A DNA stretch of 64,000 nucleotides, taken from positions 846,120 through 910,119 of the forward strand of contig VXAI01000115.1 of the NCBI GenBank assembly GCA_013399305.1, read 5' to 3'. Source of the stretch: Rostratula benghalensis. Its lineage: Eukaryota; Chordata; Aves; Charadriiformes; Rostratulidae. Below are positions 24,222 through 35,245 of the stretch, in pieces. Each line of letters begins with the position of its first letter. The stretch's first letter is position 1. The notes under the pieces were generated by a model, which was given only the letters and a program-made list of their open reading frames with translations, did not search any database and was not told where the DNA came from. A program made the position numbers and the translations under genes.

Positions 24222-26991
24222 CCCACGTGAGCCAACAGTGTCGGTGGGATGTGGGCAAGGCCGTGGCCCGGGTTCTGCCAGGGGATGGTGCACCCCTCTG
24301 CTGGTCGTGTTTCTGGCACTAGCAGAACGGTAGGTGGGAAAGGGCTTGTGGGGTACACGCAGCCTGGTGGGGTAGTCACTTGACAGTCAGTCACTGCAAC
24401 GAGAAGTGACAAGGACACCACCTGGGAAATTTCTCCGCTCTACTGCTCGGACTGCTGGATGCTTTATGGCAGAGAGCAGCTGAAGGAAGGTGGTTTTATC
24501 AGCTGATAGTGGGGAAACTACCCCCAGAAGCCAGAGATGGGCACTAAGTATATCAGCAAAGCAGTTAAGTACCAAGGCTAAACGACAAGGGAGCTAGGAG
24601 CAATTTCCTTTCTAATCCAGCCTTCCATAGCCAGGTTTTGGAATATCAAGTAGGATAAGACAAAATACTTGTTTTCCTTGCTCTCCCTGTGTACAAAAAA
24701 TGAACGAGAGCATAAATGTTAGCAGCGTCTCCCAGAGGGCGGTGCTCGCTTCACCTTCCCGACTGACTGGCTGCAACTCTGAGGAAGGGCCACGCTGTCA
24801 GGCAGCAGAATAGGAAATTCCTCCCTTCAATCCTGAGTGCCGAGCTGCCAGCCATCAGAGCCTTTTAATGCACCTCCGATATGGCCAGTGGCATGACCGC
24901 TCGGCTTTGATCACTAGCCTGGAGGTGGCCAGTGCTGGAGCTGGAAGCCAGCCTCTATAGGGGAAGCAGCGGCGCTCTGCTGCCTGCATGAAACTCATTT
25001 CCAGTGCCGTAAATATTAAGGAATGTGCTACTTCTTCCAACCTTTCAGGGCTCTGTCTCTGTGCACACAGATGGGCGTTGGGAGACAGAGAGCCAAGTAC
25101 AGCTAAGTGCACTGAAATGCTCTGCAGCTTTTTAAAATTTCATCCAGTATCTGAATCTGTTTATCTAACCTTTTTTTTTTCCCCTCTCCTCCCTTTTCTT
25201 TCTCGAAGAATTGCTCCTACTGTGTGGATGAAATGCACCAAAATGCAAACAAGCAAAATATGGAGCTGAGTGACGTTGAATGCGAGCTGCTCTATTGCCA
25301 GATGTGAAAAGAACAAGTGGTTTGAAAACTGTAATTTGTTTTAAAAAAAATATAATTTGGTACTTCTGAGCAATTTGATGATTTAATGAGCACAGATGGA
25401 TGTGGGATGAATTTCTAGGAGACAAGTGTTTAATGTATCTGCTCCGATTATTCCAGGACTAAGCATTATCCTTCCTAGTGCATGAAGGTAATTAATATTT
25501 CCCATTATGGGCATGAAAAAACCCATATGATCAGTTAAGGAATGCAGATACACCAATGATATGGAAGTTAATTCATAAATCAATTAGAGAATCTTGCCTG
25601 CTGTGTATAATTAGGGTTACTTCAATTATAGCTTATTTTCGGATTTAAGACTCAGGAATTAAAATGCTTAAAATCAGAGTAAGATCCTTACCACCATATA
25701 CTACAATTGGAAGTATTTACTCAGTTTTAACAGTCTATATCTATTTACTCTTGATTCCAGCATGGCAAAGCAGAGGCAGCTAACCCATGTTCCTCTGGTT
25801 TTATTCTGCCACTTAAAATTGCTATCAATGATATGTTTCACTATGCAGTGAGGTGAACTGAGAAATTTGTAGGATATGGGACTAGCTCTGGCATATTTAA
25901 ATACTGTGTCTGGACTTCTCTACGGTAAAGCTTTGAGTGCAGAACCTCAATAGCCAGCTCTGGAGTCTTCAAGGGATGTTCTGCCCGGCTTCTTTTCATA
26001 GCTACATTTAACTAAAGGTGCAGCACTCCACTGATGTAGTTACACTCATGCTAAATCTGGTTTATATTGATTTAGCTTTTCTTATAGCATTAATCTAAAC
26101 TGATGTAGACCAAATTAAGTGTGCCTAAACAGGGATTGGTTTTTCACTCCTTTTACTAAATTGCTTTTCCATGGATTTTAAGGACAAGAGACTAGTGTGA
26201 TAGTCTGCTCTCACTGCCTTCATTACCATGCTGAAGGACTTGCCTGTATTTACTTCTGCTTCAAGTCTAATAGCTGTGCTTGAACAAGAGCATCCCTTTT
26301 AGACAAAATGCCCAATCTAGAGTAAAAAATTTTCCATGTCTGTCCTGTCCTCAGTCTCTTACAGACTGCCACCAAGCCATTACTAAGCCCGCTCTTCAAA
26401 AGCTTCCAAGGTCAGTCACCCTTTGGTGTAGAGCAGGCTGCTGAAATGAACTCCTGAATCACTGGTACATTCCTCTTTAGAAATCAGCTACATTCTTGGT
26501 AAAAGGTCACTGAAGATGGCACTACATGTAAGTATCCTAAACATGGAGAATTTTAAAACAGACCAGAAAAGGCCTTGATGAGCAAACACATCACCCCTGT
26601 GACCCGCAGGTAGGAAACACCACACGGTAACTCCATAAGTTGATTAAAACATAGGGTTATCACTTAAAAAGTGGCCTTTGGCAACATCATTTACACCCTT
26701 TGGGCTGAGAAAGCACTGCTCTCCTCCATATTTAGAACAGGGCTGTATGGTGTCATGGACAGGTGCTGCTCACCACTTTTTAAAACAATGAACATTAAAC
26801 ATGTACTGTGTGTCAAATGATTTTTAATGGGCAAATGCGTGTAAGCCCTGTCTTCCTAAAAGACAGCTGAGCCACCTACAGTCAACCCAGGGAGCAGCAA
26901 AACTCCAACAGCCCTTGAGCAAGTTAAACTGGCAGCCCTTCTCCACCTGCTTCCTGAGGATGTAGGCAACCTCTGGAGATACACAGCTTAC

Positions 26992-27329
26992 CTTTCCCGG
27001 GGCAAAGGCTTGGGCTCTGGCCGAATAGCTGCCATGGAAGAGAGGGGCTGCCTGGCAGGAGAAGGGATGGAAAAATTCAAATCCAAGGAGCCTGTTTTCC
27101 TGTGCAGAGGCTCCAGCCCCATGGCTCCCTGCATTTCACTCTCGATAGGGCATGAGCCAGCCCTGCCATGACTGGAGAGGGAGGAGAGCTCAGGTCCCAC
27201 TGCCCCTTGCAGGACTCCTTCGATGGCTGCCTGCGGGTCATGTGTGGGGGACACGGATGGTGGGGAGCGCGACTTCTTTTTTGTTGATGCTCCTGCTAGA
27301 AGTTTCAGCAGCCCACTCTTCTTCTCCTT
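26992..27329 (-). CDS. SH3RF3: SH3RF3 coding exon: Lys-rich conserved block before SH3-4
   Basis: A 338-base exon encoding residues 279-390 plus two bases of Arg391. It opens with KEKKSGLLKLLAGASTKKK, a basic, conserved block shared by SH3RF1 and SH3RF3. It then carries LQGAVGPE, HGRAGSCPIESE, LHRKTGSLDLNF and IRPEPKPLPRER. The acceptor is TTCCTTTGCAG and the donor GTAAGC; the final AG joins G of the last exon to give Arg. The exon starts in phase 0, matching the preceding exon's end. The SLDLNF and IRPEPK segments are what separate SH3RF3 from SH3RF1 in my recollection of the families. The RKTGS context resembles a basophilic-kinase or 14-3-3-type site, but that is only a motif guess. There is no frameshift or stop, and conservation with the mammalian protein seems high. 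Confidence 0.95.
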
Positions 27330-30300
27330 CTGCAAAGGAACCAAACAAAATATAAGCAGTGAGCAGACATACAAAAATTTCTTTCAGAAAACCTCAACAG
27401 GTTGGGCAGGAAACCTCCCAAAATTGCCGTGGATAGAGGCAGATCCAGGTAGATCTTGAGGTTTCAGTCATAAAGATCCTATGAAAATCTCTCTCTGCCC
27501 AACAGAGATTCAACTCATTCAGCAGAGTAAGAACCTAACATACTCCAGTTATTATCTCCATTTTGAAATCCACCCAGGCAATGATCATGGATCTTTTGAA
27601 AGAAATAGTGCAGGTACAGTGGGACAACAAAGGTACAAACTTTTCATGTACAGAAGGCAGTGATCACATTGCTGTCTTCTCTCTTCCAGGAGAATCCTGT
27701 CTCTTGATAGAGAAAGTCCCCAAAACTAACAAATCAGTCCCTATGGCTAAAAACCTCGGCTGGGAAGCACAGGGAACTGAGGAGAGATTTCAGAAGCCAG
27801 CCCCTTGCAAGAAAAATACTCATTTTTACTGCCTCACTTACTACCTGATGCAGAATTGCTGTAGGGAGAATGGAGACACAAGACAGAGATTTAATAGCTC
27901 TTTTCAGCATGTGCTCTCCTCCATATCCCACGTCACATAGCTCTGCACCTATTCATGTCTCCCTGCCAGAAGTGCATCGCTTCTCCTCATGTTTTAAGGT
28001 AAGGGTATCAACTTGACCTTTGAAGACAGACCACAAAATTCACAGTTTGCAATAGCAGTGGCAGTGCATGGGAGGTTTCAAAGTTCTACAAGGTTTTCTG
28101 ATACAGAGGAATGAAAACAAGATAACAGCACCCTTCAATTAATATGAAAAAAACCACCATTCAGCCTGCATCTGACCTTGTGGGGTTTAAAGCAGTGTGA
28201 GAAATCCTGCTGTGTATTTACCTCACGCACACACACAGATACCAAATATTATGTCCTTCAGCTAGAAAGTTTATTGTGTAGAGGGACTATATGCAAAAAC
28301 TGACAATCCTGCAGTAGATGTTGCACAGCACTAAACTGAGTTACAACCACCAATGCTGTGCAGTAAATTTTCAATTTTTTTTAAGGACACAAAAAGTTTT
28401 GCAAAAGGTCTGTTAGATTTCTTCCTCTTCTGTCAGAAGTGCAATCCATTACCCAAGACTATCTTCAGAGGCTTGGGGCTGTGAAGTTTAGGTGTATCTG
28501 ATAATTTGTTCTGTAATAGGATCCCAGGGGATGAAAACCAACCCAGTAACTGCAATACTTAGGGACAGAAACTCTTTCTCTATCTTCAAGCAGGAACACT
28601 CTTTGGAAATACAAGCCAGTAATTTATTTATTCTCTGTAGACAAAATGTCCCATGCAGGGTTTAAAACGATGCTCTTTTATGTTCTGCCTACTGAAGTAA
28701 TGTCTCAAAGCAGCTTTAAAGAATAGTAGGGCTACAATAAAATAAACAGAAGCTTTTAGAAGATATTTGGATTTACTACAGTAAATATACTTGGAGTATC
28801 TGATATCTCTGCTCCTCAAGTTCTTGTTTGCACTCTTTAACTGTCTCAGATTTGTAAGAAAACAGAAATGCCTTAGATATTACGACATGGGCAAACTCAA
28901 ACGAAGCAGAGCTGTTATCACAGAGACAACGTCCACTGATTTTTGGAGAGTCTGGACTACATTTCCAGATCCCAGTCTCCTGCATGCCATTGTCTCCAAC
29001 CATACGCTCTGTTTAAAAGGCCGTTTGTCACTTATAGGATGAAAGGATCCATCCTGCCAAGATGTTCACCCAGGCAGAATCCACAGAAGCTAAGGGAGAC
29101 TGGCCATATGGCACCGTTAGGTCAAAAATACGAAATAAATTCCCCTGGAAACAATAGCAAGGCAGACCAAATGCACCCGATAAACATCCTTCCCTGACGA
29201 GAAGGGACATTTGTGGGAACTGTGATAGGTGTGCATACTGGAATACACCTGAAGCACCAGAAAAAATATTTCAGTGTTTCTCTCATTCTCTAATTGAGAA
29301 ATATCTCTGCTGCCATCATAATATCAAATTTTAAAGCCATTCACAGAATTGTAAAAATCTTCTTTCCCCTATGGCACACTGAAACAATACCTCTAATGAT
29401 CCCAGCATACTGTGTCAATATGCATTTGAAGGTGTCTAAAGGTCAGTGACAGAATACAATAGCCATTGTGGGGCTCTGGAGAAACGGCTATTGTGCAGCA
29501 GTGAGCACTTCAAGCCTCTTTAATTGGCAGCTTTGCACATGCAAAGTAACTATGTGAACTAAAGCCCTGTATAATGAACAATTAATATTCCTATGTGGTA
29601 GCCGCTTTTCTAATTTCTGCTTCTCATTTAAATACCTTGGCAAATTTTCATTAGAAAAACCTTGTGTGACCATTTAAGGCATAGAAGCAAAAATCTTTGG
29701 AAAGAAGGAGATGCAGATATTCACGCCCATCTGCACTTTAAAAAGCAGATGAGTCTGACAGTCATCAATTTTGTTTACAAGAGCAGGTTCCACTCTACAC
29801 GGATAGCCCTAACATAAATTTCTACACTCAAGCTACTATCTCTTGGGTTACAGAGAGCTATAATGAGCTTGCTGATGTACCCTTTGTTCCACTTTAACAG
29901 AAGGAAAAATAAAGAATTGATTTTTATCCCTTCTTAGTCTACTGAGAATTTTACTAAACTTTTGAGACTAAGATCTGTGTTCTCTCAAGAGGGAAGACGA
30001 CTTACTTCAATTGCCAAGTCTAGTCCTGCTAGTCAAAACCTGAGGAGTCTCATCCTTCCCATTGTGGCCTTGGGCAAGATATTTAGAGGTGAACTGATAC
30101 AAACCACTTTGGGTGTCTGGAGATTAGACATTACATCCAGCTCTTTCTCCCTTTGAGTCTGGCAAACGCACTCAGCCTTCTGGTATCACATTGCCAGATC
30201 CTCTGCCGATGCTGCTCAGAGCAGTTCAAGCAAAACAAGGACTGTCAGGAGCTGATAATTTACTGTGATGTTTCGCATGAGAAACAGATTGGGTTTGAAC

Positions 30301-33300
30301 CTCCTGTGATCAGCACTTCAACCTAAGCCCCTTCATGCCTCCTCCCCCCATCTGTAAAGTGGGACTAAGTTAAAACTCCTCCTTGCGCCGTGGGAATTCA
30401 TTAATGACTCCAGTGTTACAAAGCTGTACATTTCCTTGAGAGCAACCGGTCCTTTTCCATGGCTTTAATATTAAAAAAAAAAAAGAAAAGATTTGGAATG
30501 GGATGTTAGTATGCATTCCCAGTAGTGATTGATTGCAAATGTCCAAGTATTATGAATCCATTTAATATTTAGCGTAATAGCAGCCATCCTTCACAAGAAA
30601 TTAATTTAATATTTATATGGCTATCCAAGACAGTCCTTTCTTCAGCAGTTTCACTGTAAATCAACGAAGCACTAATGGGCTTAAATGCTGTAGAGAAATC
30701 CACACTGATTGGTTACAGGCTCTGTGGGTTTTGAAAACAGATAAGAAGTTTACAGATGGCATATCTGATGACTTTCAGGAATTAAGTTTTTGAATGAAAA
30801 AAAAAAAAAAGATGATTTACTTTTTCCATTCACAGATGGCTGTTTTATTGTTTTCTAGGAAATCTGCAATCTACTGAAACAGCTGTGTAATTATTGAGTT
30901 TTCTTTGTCTAGTAGCTACATTTCCAATTGACTGCAAACCGTGTTTGACATCCCTACCTCCTGAACCTGCCAAGGTCAGGCTCTCGCATCTGTGTTGATG
31001 GGTGGATTCACAGTATGGACAACGCTTCCCCCATCTCCTGGTTACTGCCCACATGCTTAACTGAATTTAAATCATCACCCTTGTGTTGCTCAGGTTTTAT
31101 TCTAGGAGGTTCAGAATCAAAACTTCCAAACCATTAATTTCACAAGGATCAATACCTTGATTAAAAAAAAAGAAAAAAAAAAAAAAAGAGTGAAATTAGC
31201 CCTTTCAATAAATCCCAGACTGTTTCTAGTTAAGAAAAAAAGGACTGTCAACACTGACTGTATAGGCAGGTCAGAATTTATTACTTTTCTAGCTATGCTT
31301 GAGACTCCATTCCTATGGTGTAGCATGAAGGATTTGTTGTGGAAATCAGTCTCTGGCAGCATTTCTGTCACCCTGAAGCATACACCTGGGGCAGGCAGCA
31401 CTGGGACAGGTGCAAGTTCCCCTCAATATGTCGCTGTGGGAACATTTTGAGAAGTGAATAGAGCCTGAGCTTAAGAACTCATGAAGGACTAGATCAAAAT
31501 TAATGTCTCAGATATGTAAATGTTGAAATATTTTGCTTCACAGTAATTGGGGATGATTTTTCCCCTCATTAATAACCCCACTTGAAGATAATAACTAGCT
31601 CTTCTTTCAGCCTCAGAGATGAGATGAGCGCAGAACGCAGCTACTTTGTTGATGACTGACTGATAACGGAGTCCCCTGTCTGTAAAGTAATAATCATGCC
31701 ATAATCCAAATACCAATTATATGTATTGGCCTTATTAATACAGTTCTTTTTTTGTTTGTTTGTTTGATTTTTTAACCTGTACTAATAAACAGAATCTTCT
31801 GATTTAGTTTTCTTCATCTGCAGCTCCTAATACTTAATTTCCTACCTATCCAGGCTCATTAAATAAATGAGGAAATCTTACTGCTGTTGATAGAAGAACT
31901 GGCTGTAGCCATTGAAATGAGGTAATTTCTCATGCAACACCAGTTACATCAACAGATAAGAGAGCCAGAGGGAGAAAAAAGGTTTCATTTACAAATGAAG
32001 GAAAGAGAAGCAAAACTATTTAAATGCTGCCCTGAGCCCTACAGAACAACTGAGTAAGTCATCTATCAGTCAGTACCCCCAAACCACCACTTCTATTGCT
32101 TGTTTAACCTGGTCAGTACTTGTTTCAGTAAATTTAAGTTAGTGTCTGCAGAACAGTGCATTTTTATTCTGATTCCAACTCGGCTACCAGTGATTGATGC
32201 TTGCATTGAAAAAGCAGGAAACAAGATATTCAGGTTTTTTAAATCTGTAAAATTATTTGTCATGAGCTTTTGATCTCATCATCTCAAAAGAAAGCTTCTG
32301 ATCTGGGATGTCTTTGGATATGAATTTGTCATTTGCAGTTTGCTACTAGTTCTCATGAGGCATAGATGACATACTGAACAAGACAACAGTAATTACTTAA
32401 CTACACGATAACTTCTGATTTTAGGGCAAGACTAGTTTTGTATCATATATTGTATAGAAATACTTGCCAAAGACTTAGTTTTTCATGGAGACAACTGCTG
32501 CTGGCTACAAGTCTATTATTGTAATCTCGCTATACATCTTACATGAAGAAGGAGCAAAAAGGATTTTAGGATCATAATATCATTAGCTTTTAAAACCCAG
32601 TGATAGTTACATGCATATATACATGCACAAACATATTTGAGTTTTGGTCATTGATTTGAAGACAACTAGTATTAAAGCCAGGATAAAATAAGTAAGATCT
32701 CTTGCAGCTAGATCTGATTGGGAATTTAAATTGTTTTGGAAACAAACCCGAGAAGAAGAAATTGGTGTTCAGATCCCAATGCAGCAAAGCACATAGGCAT
32801 TTCATCCTGTGCTTTTGTTGAACTTTGGCAGATGGAAGGCTCTAGAGACTACTGAAAGAGATAAAGAGGGAATCTAAAAATATATTTGAATATTCAATTT
32901 AGACAGAATATTAGATCTTTAAAACACTTGAAGAAAATTAAAGGCTAGCTTAAAGGGGGAAAAACACTGAAGTGTAAGCAGAGAGTCTCAGCTATAGGTG
33001 AACTTTCTGGAGGCTGCTGAATTCACAACAGGCAGAGGTAAAACGAATGCTAACATGATTAATGGTAAAATGAGGGACAGATGATTTTCTACACTGATAC
33101 TATCTTTTTTCCGTGTTCGATGGATGGAGAAGCTGATGGATGGCTAGTTTTGTATTTCATTGCTTTTCCTGGTCAAGTATGTAGGGAATGGGTGTTGATT
33201 ATGAAAAGGATGGGAAGTTGTTAAGACACAACTTACTGCATGCCTCAATGACAGTTTTCAGTGATATTTTTAAGTAGGAACCACTGAAACAGAGCACCAG

Positions 33301-34130
33301 GGAATTGAAAACTATTGCTGTGAGGAAGTAACTAATTGATAAAGTGAAATGCAAGGGCGACACCAAAGAAGGTGATGAAACCATAGTTCTCATGAAGCTC
33401 ATGGCAACATTTCCAGTTATTTCCAAGCAGATACTATCTCTAGAACTAAGCTCAGATGGGTGTAGTTTAGTCCTAATTTTAGTCCATGTCTTCCTTTGAA
33501 GTGTGTTAAATCTCTTTAGGGACACAAAAGAGGAGTAGGCATGATATTTTTGTACACATTTGATATTAATCTCCTTTCTTCACTCAGCAATCCACTGGAT
33601 GTTTGATTATCCTACAAAAAGTAAGGGAACTTCAGCACAAAGCATTGGGATCTTCCCTTCTCTGCTCCACTCTCCTGCCCTCCTTGTAGCCTCTACGGAG
33701 ATGCATAAAGCATGTATACTTCCCCCTGGGAATGTGGGCTCCCATCACATTTTGGGAGAAAACTCAAAGAGCTTCATGCAAGTGCTTCGAGTGTGGGATG
33801 CCCAAGCATGAAGAAGAGTTCCTGCTTAATCATATAAGGAATCTTAATCCTTTATTTCTGGAAGGAAGCCTTCGCACCCTGCAGAGCTGACACATCCTGT
33901 GAATCTGAAGTCGAAGCAGGTAACTTCCTCAGAGTGAAAAAAACAGGATCCAAGCCACCCTTCCCTTACTGGTATCTCCTGCTAGCTTAAATACCTGTTC
34001 TGATTCTCAGATTTTGTGAATCCCATTTTTAGGCACATAATCAAACCCCCACATTAAACAGCAATTATGAATTCAACTACAAATCAAGAGCCTTAAAGAA
34101 AATACACCTTCATATTCAGAAAAAGTTTGA

Positions 34131-35245
34131 GTCATAGAGTTGGATCATAAAGTAGACTGCGTTGGAACGGACTTTTAAAAGTAATCTAGTCCAATCCCCT
34201 TGCAATTGTGTTCCAGCAGTCTGATCATTTTTGTGGCCCTCCTCTGGAGCTGCTTCAACAGTTCCATGTCCTTTGCTGAGGAGTCCTGGGCTCCTCCAGG
34301 TGAGGTTTCACCAGAATGGATTAGAGGAGCAGAATCACCTCCCTTGACCTGCTGGTTATACTGCTTTTGATGCAGCCCAGGATATGGTTGGCTTTCTGGG
34401 CTGCAAGCACACATTGTCAGCTCCTGTCCTTTTTATTCACCAGTGCCCTTATGTCCTTCTTCAAAGGGCTGCCCTCAGTCCCTTCATCTCCCAGCCCATA
34501 TTGATACTGGTGGTTGCCCTGACCCAAGTGAAAGACCCAAGTCCAAAGGACTTGGCTTTGTTAAACCTCATTAGGTTTACATACAAAAACTTGAGCTTGT
34601 CCAGGTCCCTCTGGATGGCAACCCATCTCTCAGGGGTGTCAGCTGTACCACTCCGCTTGGTGTTGTCTGCAAAAATGCTGACAAGTTTGAGGTCACATTC
34701 AGTCCAACTCTCTATATCATTGATGAAGATATTGAACAGTACTAGTCCCAGTACAGATCCCTGAGGGACATCACTTGTCACCAATCTCCATCTGGACACT
34801 GAGCCACTGATCACTAAGCTCTGGATGTGTCCATCCAACCAATTCCTCATCCATTGAAGAGTCCACCCATCAAATCCATCTCACTCCAATGCAGAAAGAC
34901 GGATATTGTGCGTGTGTGTGTGCTGTGTCCAAGGCCTTACAGAAATCCTGACAGACAACATCCATAGCTCTTCCCTTGTCACAGAGGTGAGGCTGACAGG
35001 TTGGTATTTCCCAATGTTTCCTGCTTTCGATTCTTTTTAAAAATGGCTGCAATCTTACCCTTTTTCGAGTCACTGGTGACTTCACCTGTTTGCCACAACT
35101 TTTTAAATATCACGGAGAGTGGCTTAGCAACTACATCAGCCAATTCCCTCAGGACTCTGGGATGCATCTTGTCAGGTGCTGTAGACTTCTGTATGTTCAG
35201 GTTCCTCAGGTGGTCATCAACCTGATCTCTTACAGTGGGACAGAG
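34131..35245 (-). mobile_element. CR1 LINE fragment with 3' region and internal deletion, minus orientation
   Basis: It begins with a decayed CR1 3' end (GAGTCATAGAGTTGGATCAT), continues through the CR1 text TGTGGCCCTCCTCTGGAGCT and GGTTGGCTTTCTGGGCTGCA, and runs back through ORF2. Minus-strand peptides include MRNWLDGHIQ, SDVPQGSVLGLVLFNIFIND, VNLMRFNKAK and [20 protein letters not shown]. Relative to the copy at 12.7-14.2 kb it lacks 140 bases at the 34980/34981 junction, which removes the HGFTK...SCLTN segment. It has a small TG expansion at about 34910. It is 5'-truncated at about 35245 and inactive. It lies in the largest SH3RF3 intron, in the same orientation as the gene. Confidence 0.93.

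Larger units (their letters stand above)
17653..26991 (-). other. SH3RF3: SH3RF3 last intron
   Basis: A 9.3 kb intron from the donor at 26991 (GTAAGC) to the acceptor at 17653 (TTTGTCTCCAAAG). It contains two CR1 3'-end fragments in opposite orientations (18.87-19.19 and 21.14-21.58 kb), a purine-rich tract with a 60-base gap (21.84-22.11 kb) and a (CA)22 microsatellite (24.17 kb). Possible conserved non-coding stretches lie near 19.56-19.75 and 25.38-25.64 kb (inference). I see no further exon. Confidence 0.85.

Noticed and set aside
24101..24421. 106-codon ORF encoding alternating Val-Cys
   Set aside because: The pattern is the CA microsatellite translated; not a gene.
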